Assembly: GCF_004923295.1 (NCBI RefSeq)
Contig: NZ_CP039634.1
Location: forward strand, 558,001 to 622,000
DNA length: 64,000 nt
From: Azospirillum sp. TSH100
GTDB taxonomy: Bacteria > Pseudomonadota > Alphaproteobacteria > Azospirillales > Azospirillaceae
Direction of reading: 5' to 3'
The position numbers were made by a program, and so were the translations under genes. The notes under the pieces are model-generated. The model saw only the letters and a list, made by a program, of their open reading frames with translations, was not told the DNA's origin and did no database searches. Shown here piece by piece: positions 37,438 through 46,128 of this stretch (position 1 is its first letter; each line of letters begins with the position of its first letter).

Positions 37438-38373
37438 ATGGACGATCCGTCCGTCCGCCCGCTCACCGATGATTTCGTCCTGCCGTTCCAGATCGAGGCG
37501 TCGCGCCTGCGCGGCCGCATCGTCAAGCTGGGGCCGGCGATCGACGAGATCCTGACCCGCCACGACTATCCGCCCACCGTCGCCCGCTTCCTGGCGGAGA
37601 CGGCGACGCTGGCCGTGCTGCTCGCCAGCATGCTGAAATACGAGGGCATCTTCACCCTCCAGACCAAGGGCGACGGCCCGATCCGCCTGATGGTGGCCGA
37701 CGTCACCTCGGTCGGCGACGTGCGCGCCTATGCCCAGTTCGATCCGGAAGCGCTGGCCAAGGCCGAGCGGGACGTCGACATCGCCCCGGCGGCGGCGCTG
37801 CTCGGCAAGGGCTACATCGCCTTCACGGTGGACCAGGGCCCCGACACCGACCGCTACCAGGGCATCGTCGAGCTGTATGGCAAGACGCTGACCGACTGCG
37901 TCCAGCATTACTTCCGCCAGTCCGAGCAGATCGATACCGGCCTGACCGTCTCGGTCGACCGCGCGGCGCTGCCGGACGGCACCTTCGGCCCCTGGCGCAC
38001 CGGCGGCATCATGGTCCAGCGCCTGCCGCAGGAACAGGGACTGACCGCGTCGGACAACGAGGACGACTGGCGCCGCGCCATGGCGCTGATGGCCAGCGTC
38101 ACCGGCGACGAGCTGCTGTCGACCGACCTTGCCGCCTCGGACCTGCTCTACCGCCTGTTCCACGAGGACGGGGTGCGCGTCTACGAGGGCCACGCGTTGC
38201 GCTTCGGCTGCCGCTGCTCGCGCGAGCGGGTGGAGACCATGCTGCGCAGCCTGCCGCGCGAAGAGGTGCAGGAGTTGAAGATCGACGACGGCCGGGTCGA
38301 GGTGACCTGCCAGTTCTGCTCGACAGACTACCACTTCACCGACGCGGATCTCGACCGCGTGTATGGCGCGTAA
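37438..38373 (+). CDS. hslO: Redox-regulated chaperone Hsp33
   Basis: A 311-residue Hsp33. The N-terminal chaperone domain includes FLAETATLAVLLASMLKYEG, FTLQTKGDGPIRLMVADVTS and DVDIAPAAALLGKGYIAFTV. The C-terminal redox switch has the four zinc cysteines as CxC (258/260) and CxxC (291/294). Oxidation releases zinc and activates the holdase. It follows argD-argF on the same strand; that order is common in alphaproteobacteria. A hairpin 14 bases past the stop may end transcription. Confidence 0.96.
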   Translation: MDDPSVRPLTDDFVLPFQIEASRLRGRIVKLGPAIDEILTRHDYPPTVARFLAETATLAVLLASMLKYEGIFTLQTKGDGPIRLMVADVTSVGDVRAYAQFDPEALAKAERDVDIAPAAALLGKGYIAFTVDQGPDTDRYQGIVELYGKTLTDCVQHYFRQSEQIDTGLTVSVDRAALPDGTFGPWRTGGIMVQRLPQEQGLTASDNEDDWRRAMALMASVTGDELLSTDLAASDLLYRLFHEDGVRVYEGHALRFGCRCSRERVETMLRSLPREEVQELKIDDGRVEVTCQFCSTDYHFTDADLDRVYGA

Positions 38374-38386
38374 GGACTGCGAAGAC

Positions 38387-38410
38387 GGCCGGTGCCCACG
38401 GGCGCCGGCC
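38387..38410 (+). terminator. Hairpin after hslO
   Basis: GGCCGGTGCC pairs with GGCGCCGGCC (one G-T pair), with a 4-base loop, just past the hslO stop. No T run on the plus strand. It separates hslO from the convergent PIN-like/ImmA module. Confidence 0.5.
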
Positions 38411-38415
38411 GCCAT

Positions 38416-39045
38416 TCAAGTCGAGAATTGCCTTAGCGGATTAAAGCTCTCAAGCGCCTCTAAAAATTCGATCTGCGTCGCCGCGCAATCGGATTGCAGA
38501 GCATTCTTTAGAGTACCATCACACCCTCTCGCGGCAACCAAGCGGACACGAATGGCTTCCAGCCCGTGATGCTGCACGACAGCTTTTAGACAATCCTCGA
38601 AGCAGATCAACGATCCGCGCAGTATAGCGAAATCCTCAGGAAAATTTGACGCCATACCAGCCACAAAGCGCTTATCACCGGAAATCAGCAAATTCGGATC
38701 AGGCCGGGACAGCGTTATGATCGTCAACTGCGCCTCGCCGACATCAATGTTCAGACCCGGTGCGATCATGGCGTTGAAACGCGGGTCGCTGCCGCACTCC
38801 ATGAACCAAGCTTCCGGAATTACTTCGACCTTTTCCTGCAACACGCGAAGACGCTCCAAAAACGCATCCTGCACCGCCGCGGCAGGTTGCCAACGCCGAA
38901 GCATTCCTCGGGCTCCAGACACTGTAGCGGACGGCAGCCGATAAGATCGGGCGATGCCCAGTACGCCAATCGTCTCATCAAACAGGTCGCAAGCGGCCAG
39001 CTTCAGGAACACGTCCCGGTCAAACAGCGCATTATGCCCGACCAT
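38416..39045 (-). CDS. PIN-like domain protein (candidate toxin/nuclease), unrecognised family
   Basis: A 209-residue soluble protein. Residues 1-130 have the acidic layout of a PIN nuclease: Asp9 in ALFDRDVFLKLA, Asp101/Glu104 in NIDVGEAQL, and Asp124 in LLISGDKRF. The remaining 80 residues are helical with four Cys and no family I recognise. The ATG is 3 bases after the stop of the upstream ImmA-like gene, so they form one transcript with coupled translation. Codon use is less GC-biased than in neighbouring genes, suggesting transfer. The PIN call is a motif-level inference; the conserved structure should be checked. Confidence 0.55.
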   Translation of the reverse strand: MVGHNALFDRDVFLKLAACDLFDETIGVLGIARSYRLPSATVSGARGMLRRWQPAAAVQDAFLERLRVLQEKVEVIPEAWFMECGSDPRFNAMIAPGLNIDVGEAQLTIITLSRPDPNLLISGDKRFVAGMASNFPEDFAILRGSLICFEDCLKAVVQHHGLEAIRVRLVAARGCDGTLKNALQSDCAATQIEFLEALESFNPLRQFST

Positions 39046-39048
39046 GAT

Positions 39049-40083
39049 CTATAGGACGCCGAGCCGCTCAAGAAAGTCGAGACTGTCGTCGGAAAGCGAA
39101 TCGAGGTCGACGTGACACCGCAAAGCGCCACGGCATGATACCGCGGGATCACTCCCTCCTGAAGTCAATCGGCCCAACGCTGCGTTTCCCAAAGGCCAAA
39201 GCGACTTTCCATCCCTTTTCGTATTTCTGACGGCGTTCAGGATAACGTGCCCGGGATCAATGCCGTGCTGCCGCCCATACATACGGGCGGCATTCGCCAA
39301 GGCATCAGCCGCCATAAGGTGGTTGAGCTTCAACGCTTGATGCCCGTTCCCGGTCAGGAGTCTGAGAGCGTAGCGATTGGCCTCGTGCTCCTGCCCGTCA
39401 GCGAAAGCATCATCTTCTGAAATGCTTTCATCGACGATCGTGCCACCGGCACTCGTATCCAGATGCCCAAGCGCGAGGTGTCCCATCTCATGGGCAAGGA
39501 TGAACAGCATCCAGGCGGGATGCGACACCTTCTTGGTGACGACGATGACGGGCCGGTCACCGCACATGGTGACCATGCCATCCATCTTAGGCTGACTGAC
39601 CGGCAATTTCGGCACATAGACGACGGGAACACCACGTTCCCAACATGCGCTCAACAGTTCATCAATCCCAACCCATGGCTTTCCCGACCGGGCGATGAAC
39701 GCTTCTCGCAATTCTGCGGCGGAAGGCAGCACCCCGGCCCAAGGGGGCACCGCCGCGTTCGCGACGATGTGGGCAACTGCCGTTGCCAGAGCACGGGCAG
39801 GCGCGACCACAGATACGTCAGCGCCGGTCCGGGTCTTGAAGCAGGCGGATGGAAGCGATCGCGTCTGCAACTCTCCGCCTGGACCGATGGCCAATCCGTA
39901 ATGCTTGGCCACGAAGCCGCGCACTTCGTAAATCCCGGACGGATGAGCCAAAGCGTCCTTCCACCAGTCGGGGAGGCTCTTGAGCACGTCTGTCGCCTTC
40001 AGACCGACAGCTGCGAATTCTCTCTTCAATCGGCTCAACGGAGAGTTGGACTGCGCAGAGGGAGAGGCGATCTTCGTAGTCAC
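39049..40083 (-). CDS. ImmA/IrrE-type zinc metallopeptidase
   Basis: A 344-residue protein. The peptidase domain (about 130-260) has the zinc motif HEMGH (198-202) in FILAHEMGHLALGHLD and a likely third ligand Glu234 in QEHEANRYALRLL. Residues 1-130 are a helical region (LSRLKREFAAVGLKATDVLK) without an obvious helix-turn-helix. The family includes ImmA, which cleaves the ICEBs1 repressor, and IrrE; relatives are common in toxin-antitoxin and phage-linked loci. GTG start at 40083 with GGGAGG six bases ahead. First gene of the pair with the PIN-like protein. Confidence 0.85.
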   Translation of the reverse strand: MTTKIASPSAQSNSPLSRLKREFAAVGLKATDVLKSLPDWWKDALAHPSGIYEVRGFVAKHYGLAIGPGGELQTRSLPSACFKTRTGADVSVVAPARALATAVAHIVANAAVPPWAGVLPSAAELREAFIARSGKPWVGIDELLSACWERGVPVVYVPKLPVSQPKMDGMVTMCGDRPVIVVTKKVSHPAWMLFILAHEMGHLALGHLDTSAGGTIVDESISEDDAFADGQEHEANRYALRLLTGNGHQALKLNHLMAADALANAARMYGRQHGIDPGHVILNAVRNTKRDGKSLWPLGNAALGRLTSGGSDPAVSCRGALRCHVDLDSLSDDSLDFLERLGVL

Positions 40084-40278
40084 AGCCAGCCTCCCTTTTC
40101 TGCATCGCTCTAGACGGAATCACATATAGCATCACACTGCGGAAGAGCAATCGAAAGACTCCTATCCGGTTGCATCAAGTCCTTGGGAATCACCAAACCG
40201 GATGTGATGCACCCCTCCGCCTTGGCGGCTATAGTGCCGCCGCAATCGTCCAACCACCCTCCCTCAGCCGGAGCCATC

Positions 40279-40875
40279 ATGCTGTCGCGCCGCCTTGCTC
40301 TTGCCGCCGGAATGGCCACCCTCCTGCTTGCCGCCTGCCAGAGCGCGCCGCCGCGGCCGGCGCCGCGGCCGGTCGATTTCTCCAATTTCGGACCGATCGT
40401 GCTGAATGCCGGAACCATAGACGTGGTCGACGCCTATCGCCCGATGGGAGGCAAGCATGTGGAGGGCCGGTCCGCCGTCCCGCCGGCCGAGGCGGTGCGG
40501 CGCTGGGCGGCGGAGCGGTTGCAGGCGGCCGGCGGGACGGGCCGCCTGCGCGTCACCATCCGCGACGCCAGCATCGTCGAGGTGGCGCTTCCCACCAAGA
40601 AGGGCATCACCGGCTACTTCACCAACGACCAGGCCCAGCGCTATGACGGCCGGATCGAGGTCGAGATCAGCGGCGAGGTGCCGGACACCGGCAATGGCGG
40701 CTTCCGCGGCGTGACCCGCTCCACCGTCACCCATTCCACCAGCGTGGCGGAGAACATCTCGCTGGCCGACCGCGAGGCCACCTTCCTCGACATCACCCGC
40801 CGGATGATGGAGGACCTGAACGCCCGTCTCGATGCCGGCATCCGCAAGGATCTGGCTCCGATGGTCCGGCGCTGA
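40279..40875 (+). CDS. Lipoprotein of unknown function
   Basis: A 198-residue lipoprotein. The signal ends in LLLAACQ with Cys20 as the lipidated residue. The mature part begins Pro-rich, then FGPIVLNAGTIDVVDAYRPM and AVRRWAAERLQAAGGTGRLR. Beta-strand-like segments (RLRVTIRDASIVEVAL, RIEVEISGEV) follow, ending in an alpha segment. This resembles small outer-membrane lipoproteins of the 'DUF' type, but I cannot name the family. Divergent from the ImmA gene. Confidence 0.75.
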   Translation: MLSRRLALAAGMATLLLAACQSAPPRPAPRPVDFSNFGPIVLNAGTIDVVDAYRPMGGKHVEGRSAVPPAEAVRRWAAERLQAAGGTGRLRVTIRDASIVEVALPTKKGITGYFTNDQAQRYDGRIEVEISGEVPDTGNGGFRGVTRSTVTHSTSVAENISLADREATFLDITRRMMEDLNARLDAGIRKDLAPMVRR

Positions 40876-40958
40876 CGGTCCGGCGCTGATCCCTTCGTCA
40901 GAGTTGGCCCGGCCTTTGCGGTGGGGCACCCGACGTTTCGTCAGAACGGAGAGTGCCC

Positions 40959-41213
40959 ATGCCGAAATTCGACCTCTACGTCGTCCGGCCGCCGGAGGGA
41001 TCGGCCACCATCACCGCAATTCCCGAGGAAAAACAGCAGGCGTCACAGGCGGCGCTCCGCAATCTCAGCCGCTCCGGCTGCGTGGTGAAGTCCTTGGGCG
41101 GCATCGATCTGTCCTTCGTCAAGAAATCGGAGGCGCAGATCAAGCTGGAACTGGCGGTGCGACAGATGTTCGCCGCCTCCGCCTACAAACCGCCGGTATC
41201 GATTGTCTGGTGA
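40959..41213 (+). CDS. Small unknown protein
   Basis: An 84-residue soluble protein: PKFDLYVVRPPEGSATITAI, a helix (EEKQQASQAALRNLSRSGC), a short strand (VKSLGGIDLSFVKK), then a second helix. This looks like a small alpha/beta fold. GGAG lies seven bases ahead of ATG 40959. It is between the lipoprotein gene and the convergent kup gene. Family not recognised. Confidence 0.6.
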   Translation: MPKFDLYVVRPPEGSATITAIPEEKQQASQAALRNLSRSGCVVKSLGGIDLSFVKKSEAQIKLELAVRQMFAASAYKPPVSIVW

Positions 41214-41332
41214 CGTCCATCCGGTAGCGGCATGAGGCGGGCGGCCTTCGGGCGGGGGCGGCAGAAACTGCCCCCGCCCGCCGCCTCACCGGTAAAATCT
41301 GGCCGGCAGAACCTGCCAGCCCCCGATATGGA

Positions 41333-43225
41333 CTAGATCTCCAGCTGCATGCCCAGCTCGACCACCCGGTTGGGCGGGATGCAGAAATACTCCGACGCGC
41401 TGGACGACAGCTTCGACAGGAAGATGAACAGCGGCTCCTGCCAGCGCGGCAGGCCGGCTTTGCCGTGGCTGCGGATCAGCGTCTCGCGGCTGACGAAATA
41501 GGTCGTTTCCATCGGCTCGAACGGCAATCCTGGGATGCGCCTGATCTCCAGCGCCTGCGGAATGTCCGGCTCGTCCTTGAAGCCGAAATGGACGATCAGC
41601 CGGAAGAAGCCGGCCGACAACGCCTTCAGCTCGAAGCGCTGGTCGTCCGGCACATGGGGCACGTCCTCGATGTCGACGGTCAGCAGCACGACGCGCTGAT
41701 GCAGCACCTTGTAATGCTTCATGCTGTGCAGCAGCCCCGGCGGCAGGCCGCGCGGGTTGCCGGTCAGGAAGACGGCGGTTCCCGGAACCCGCTGCACCGA
41801 CCCGCTCTTCAACCGCTCCAGCAGCATGTCGAAGGGGAGCGCGTCCTCGGCCAGCCGCTTGCGCACCACCTCGCGGCCGCGCCGCCACGTCGCCATCAGC
41901 AGGAAGACCAGGGCGCCGACCACCAGCGGGAACCAGCCGCCCTCCTCCACCTTCACCAGATTGGCCAGGAACAACGCCATGTCGACGGTCAGGAAAACCG
42001 CCAGCGCCAGCACCGCCTGCCACAGCTTCCAGCGCCCCAGCGAGCGCGCGACCTTGTAGGCCAGCAGAGTCGTCGCCACCATCGTCCCGGTCACCGCGAT
42101 GCCATAGGCGGCAGCGAGGTTGCTGGAGGTCTGGAAGCTCAGCACCAGCAGGATGACCCCGGCCAGCAGCAGCCAGGTCAGCTGCGGCATGTAGATCTGG
42201 CCCTTCTCATGCTCCGACGTGTGCATCACCTCCATCCGCGGGAGATAGCGCAGATGCATCGCCTGCAAGGTCACCGAATAGGCGCCGGAGATCACCGCCT
42301 GTCCGGCGATGATCGTGGCGGCGGTGGCCAGCAGCAGCAGCGGCACCTGCGCCCAGTCCGGCGCCAGATGGAAGAAGGGATTCTCGATCGCTTCCGGCTC
42401 GTGCAGCAGCAGGGCGCCCTGGCCGAAATAGCACAGCAGCAGCGACGGCAGCACGATCGTGTACCAGGCGCCGCGGATCGGCTTGCGGCCGAAATGCCCC
42501 ATATCGGCGTAGAGCGCCTCCGCCCCCGTCACCGCCAGCACCACGGCCCCCAGCAGCAGGAAGCCGTGCCAGCCATGATTGAACAGCATCTCCACCGCAT
42601 GGCCGGGCCACACCGCCCCCAGAACGCCGGGATAGCGGACGATCTGCCCGATGCCCAGCGCCGCCAGCGTCACGAACCAGACCAGCATCACCGGCCCGAA
42701 CAGCTTGCCGACCCTCTCCGTCCCGAATCGCTGCAGGACGAACAGCCCGACCAGGATGGTCAGCGTGATCGGAATGACGTAGCTGTCCAGGGCGGGGGCG
42801 ACGACATGCAACCCCTCCACCGCGCTCAGCACCGAGATGGCGGGGGTGATCAGGCTGTCGCCATAGAACAGCGAGGCGCCCATCACGCCGATCGCCATGA
42901 CGACCCCGGTCCGCCGGTGTCCCGGCCGCATGCCGCGCAGCGCCAGCGCGGTCAGCGCCAGGATGCCGCCCTCGCCCTGGTTGTCGGCGCGCATGATGAA
43001 GATGACGTACTTCACCGTCACCGTGATGATCAGCGCCCAGAAGATCAGCGACAGCACGCCCAGGATGACTTCGGGCGTCAGCGGGAAGCCGCCGCCCTCG
43101 GTCAGGCATTCACGCAGCGTGTAGAGCGGGCTGGTGCCGATGTCGCCATAGACGACACCCAGCGCCCCCAGCGCGAGCGCGCGCAGCTTGGCCGCATGCT
43201 CCCGCCCATCCATGCTTGCTTCCAT
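41333..43225 (-). CDS. kup: Potassium uptake protein Kup
   Basis: A 630-residue KUP/HAK/KT-family K+ symporter of the inner membrane. It begins LALGALGVVYGDIGTSPLYT, the family signature. FIMRADNQGEGGILALTALA, GDSLITPAISVLSAVEGL, MAMTGTEALYADMGHFGRKP-like VTGAEALYADMGHFGRKPIR and a C-terminal cytoplasmic domain (about 170 residues, ending PNRVVELGMQLEI) follow. A second ATG four codons in is possible. Convergent with the 84-residue gene. Confidence 0.96.
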   Translation of the reverse strand: MEASMDGREHAAKLRALALGALGVVYGDIGTSPLYTLRECLTEGGGFPLTPEVILGVLSLIFWALIITVTVKYVIFIMRADNQGEGGILALTALALRGMRPGHRRTGVVMAIGVMGASLFYGDSLITPAISVLSAVEGLHVVAPALDSYVIPITLTILVGLFVLQRFGTERVGKLFGPVMLVWFVTLAALGIGQIVRYPGVLGAVWPGHAVEMLFNHGWHGFLLLGAVVLAVTGAEALYADMGHFGRKPIRGAWYTIVLPSLLLCYFGQGALLLHEPEAIENPFFHLAPDWAQVPLLLLATAATIIAGQAVISGAYSVTLQAMHLRYLPRMEVMHTSEHEKGQIYMPQLTWLLLAGVILLVLSFQTSSNLAAAYGIAVTGTMVATTLLAYKVARSLGRWKLWQAVLALAVFLTVDMALFLANLVKVEEGGWFPLVVGALVFLLMATWRRGREVVRKRLAEDALPFDMLLERLKSGSVQRVPGTAVFLTGNPRGLPPGLLHSMKHYKVLHQRVVLLTVDIEDVPHVPDDQRFELKALSAGFFRLIVHFGFKDEPDIPQALEIRRIPGLPFEPMETTYFVSRETLIRSHGKAGLPRWQEPLFIFLSKLSSSASEYFCIPPNRVVELGMQLEI

Positions 43226-43452
43226 ACCCGGTCAGCTCCGATCATTTCTACGCACACTGCCATGCCTAAGGTGGCGTGGCCACGCAAGCACCGAATGGCG
43301 AAACGCGCCATCGGCGGGACCGATCCCCCGTCATTTCCTCCCAAAAGGTGCAAAACCATATAGCGCAGGCGCGGCACTCGGCACCATTGCATCGCGGTCG
43401 AGCCCGTGCTTCCATCCATGCGTGTACCGTGGACAGTCCCGAGCCGACAGCC

Positions 43453-44519
43453 ATGTCCAATGATTTCCTGTTCGCCTCGGACGAGTCTCTCTTGCCGCAG
43501 AGTGCCCCGGACGGTACGGACGGCGGCCATCCTGCCGATCCGGCGGCCCCCCCTGGCTGGTTCTGGTCGCCGATGACGAGCCGGAGGTGCATGCCGTCAC
43601 CCGGCTGGCGCTCGCCCGGCTGCGCTTTCGCGGCCGTCCGGTCCGCCTGCTCGACTGCACCAGTGCTGCGGAGGCGGAGCGCATCCTGCGCTCAACCCCG
43701 GACATCGCCGTCATCCTGCTCGACGTGGTGATGGAGACCGAGGATGCCGGCCTGCAGCTGGTCCGCCGCATCCGCGAGGATCTGGGCAACCGCGCCATCC
43801 GCATCGTCCTGCGCACCGGCCAGCCAGCCCGCGTGCCGGAGGAGGAGCTGGTGCTCGCCTATGAAATCGACGGCTACACCGCGAAGACGGAGCTGACGGC
43901 GCGCCGGCTGTTCACCGGCATGGTGACGGCTCTGCGCGCCTACGCCGATCTGGCGGCGCTGGAACGGCAGCTCGCCGAACGCGGCCGCGCACTGGAGGAG
44001 ACGACCGTCCGCCTGAACCGCATGGCGATGCTGGACCCGCTGACCGGCGTGTGGAACCGCCGCCGCTTCCTGGACCTGGCGGCGGCGGAACTGGCGCGGG
44101 CGCGGCGCTACGGCCGGCATCTCGGCCTCTTCCTGATCGACCTTGACGGCTTCAAGGCGGTCAACGACACCCATGGCGACGCCATCGGCGACGCGGTGCT
44201 GCGCGGGGTGGTGAAGCGGGTCCGGGCGGCGCTGCGCATCTCCGACCACATCGCCCGCTCCGGCGGCGAGGAGTTCGTCGTGCTCCTGCCGGAAACCGAC
44301 AGCGCCGGCGCCGCCGTGGTGGCGGAACGGGTGCGCGCCGCCCTGGCGGACAGCCCGATCCTGGTGGACGACCGGGCGATCTCCATCACCGCCAGCATCG
44401 GCGTCGCCAACTGGCTGTCCTTTGAACCCGGCGTCGAACAGACCCTGCATCGCGCCGAACATGCCCTGCAAGCCGCCAAGCAGGCCGGCCGCAACCGGGT
44501 CGAACGCGCGACGGGGTGA
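43453..44519 (+). pseudogene. Receiver-GGDEF diguanylate cyclase, frameshifted
   Basis: A start at ATG 43453 (MSNDFLFASDE) opens a frame that is lost at a run of seven C (43547-43553). The rest of the protein continues in another frame from that point: PPWLVLVADDEPEVHAVTRL (receiver acidic pair), ILLDVVMETEDAGLQL (phosphoacceptor Asp), RIVLRTGQPARVPEEE, then a GGDEF domain. That domain has FLIDLDGFKAVNDTHGDAIG, RISD (inhibitory RxxD site) and SGGEEFVVLLPE. Without a shift the only other start, GTG 43587, would remove the receiver acidic pair. One more C would join the frames. It may be a sequencing error, a mutation or slippage. Confidence 0.8.
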
Positions 44520-44653
44520 AGCCGTTCCCCACGCTGCTCCATGTTTTCTGTGTAATATCGTTACAGCGCAGTGATTGAACGGCGGCAAGCGAGGGGTTAC
44601 TCCTATCGCTGGAAGCATCCAACCGGATGGCAGTCCCGATCGGGGGTTCGCAC

Positions 44654-45220
44654 ATGTGGCAGGACTACAGCAACGCGCTGATCACCGCCTTCGGGCTGGC
44701 CGGGCTGGGTTTCGGCATCGGCAAACTCGTCATCGTGATGGGCGAACGCGCGATCGAACGCCGGCACGGGTCGGAGGGGGTGCGCGACATCATCGCCCGC
44801 CGCGCCAAGCTGGAGACCAAGCTCGAAGCCCGCCGCGCCGACCGCGTGCGCGAGCTGAAGGAACTGGACGGCGCGGTCGAGGATGTGCTGCGCCGCCGCA
44901 AGGTGCTGGAACGCCAGATCGAGGATTCTCGTCAGGCCGGCGAACGGCTGGTCCGCCAGATCGGCGAGGAGGTCCAGGGCTGCCCCTGCTATGTCGCCAT
45001 GGTGGTGAACAAATATGTCGGCACCGGCGCCGTCCAGCAGAGCCAGCATGCGCTGGTCGATCCCGGCTGGGCGCAGCCGCAGATGATCGAGGTTTGGGCA
45101 CGCTCGATGGCGGAGGCGCGGACGGAGATCGAGCGGCGTTACCCACCCGCCTTCGGCTATGCGGTGACGCGGATGCAGGAATTCCTGTCCGCCGACACCC
45201 CGGTCGCCAAGGCGAGCTGA
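44654..45220 (+). CDS. Membrane-anchored coiled-coil protein, unknown
   Basis: A 188-residue protein with an N-terminal hydrophobic segment (ALITAFGLAGLGFGIGKLVI). A long charged helix of heptad character (residues 45-115, KLEAR.ADRVRELKELDGAVE...) follows. A compact C-terminal part has GCPCYVAMVVNKYVGTG and ends YAVTRMQEFLSADTP. GGGGG precedes ATG 44654. It is followed 16 bases later by a gene of the same layout. I do not recognise the family. Confidence 0.7.
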   Translation: MWQDYSNALITAFGLAGLGFGIGKLVIVMGERAIERRHGSEGVRDIIARRAKLETKLEARRADRVRELKELDGAVEDVLRRRKVLERQIEDSRQAGERLVRQIGEEVQGCPCYVAMVVNKYVGTGAVQQSQHALVDPGWAQPQMIEVWARSMAEARTEIERRYPPAFGYAVTRMQEFLSADTPVAKAS

Positions 45221-45236
45221 GAGACGAGGACAGGCT

Positions 45237-45758
45237 ATGGACAGCATGCCCTACATCTTCGCCGGTCTGGTCGGCCTCTCCTCGCTGGCGGTTTCGTTGC
45301 TGCTGGCGTTGCGCCGGCTGAAGACGTCGGAGGAGCGGATCGCCACCGCCGTGTCGCGCAAGCAGGCGCAGGTGGAGCGGATCAAGAAGGTTGCCCGCGT
45401 CACGCTGCAACAGGCCCGCGACCTGCGCGACGCCAAGCGCCGCAAGGCGATGGCCGAACTGGGCTGCGAGGATCTGGAACATCGCCTGAAGGCCACCGGC
45501 GCCAGCGACCGCCGCATCTATGTGCTGGACGACCGCCGCACCCAGAAGGATGAGGGCTGGCTTCTGCGGGTGGTCAACATCGAATACGCCTCCCGCGTCA
45601 ACGCCCACCTTACCCCCACCGCGCTCGACAGCTGGAAGCGCGGCCGGCGTTTCCTGGTTTGGGCCCTGGACGAGAAGAAGGCCCGCGAAAAGGTCAACGC
45701 CCGCTTCCCGGAGAACAAGGGCTTCACGGTCATGGGCGTCGAGTCCTATCTGGGGTAG
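45237..45758 (+). CDS. Second membrane-anchored coiled-coil protein, unknown
   Basis: A 173-residue protein: N-terminal membrane segment (YIFAGLVGLSSLAVSLLLAL), then a charged helix (LKTSEERIATAVSRKQAQVE onward) to about residue 75. A C-terminal alpha/beta domain with RRIYVLDDRRTQKDEGWLLR, WKRGRRFLVWALDEKKAREK and FTVMGVESYLG follows. The pair 44654-45758 shares the anchor, coil and small domain layout, suggesting they work together as a heteromeric membrane complex (inference). GAGGA lies ahead of the ATG. Confidence 0.7.
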   Translation: MDSMPYIFAGLVGLSSLAVSLLLALRRLKTSEERIATAVSRKQAQVERIKKVARVTLQQARDLRDAKRRKAMAELGCEDLEHRLKATGASDRRIYVLDDRRTQKDEGWLLRVVNIEYASRVNAHLTPTALDSWKRGRRFLVWALDEKKAREKVNARFPENKGFTVMGVESYLG

Positions 45759-46128
45759 ATGAGTTTGTCGCGGTTTTGCCCCCAGGACACGACATTCCGC
45801 CTGCCGAGGCCGAAGCACGTTATACCAACGGCTTTTGATCCTGACTTGTGAGGGGCAAAAGCTTCGGCGGCATGACTCAGCCAAAGCGGCCTCCGGGAAA
45901 CAAGGGGGCGGTTCACCCGCCGCAGCATTGCCGAACGGATCGGCGTTCACATGCGGCTGATCCCGTGCCTCCGATAGGTACGCCGCAACTTTTCCCACAT
46001 AGACTGATTCAATTGATCAATTCTTGGATCTTAAACAATCGTAGAAAATTATCTACGGTGGTTCCCACTTTTGTTTCTACACGCTTTCTTGCCGCGTCCA
46101 AGCCATCGGCTTTCACAGGAGAGATGAA
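45759..46128. other. Intergenic region with drop in GC, left edge of an accessory stretch
   Basis: These 370 bases have no supported gene. GC falls clearly from about 45990 on (ATTCAATTGATCAATTCTTG, CGTAGAAAATTATCTACGG). The latter contains a CGTAGA/TCTACG inverted repeat. A 94-codon plus-strand frame overlaps it but looks like noise. The promoter of the AT-rich gene downstream is probably here. Confidence 0.5.
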
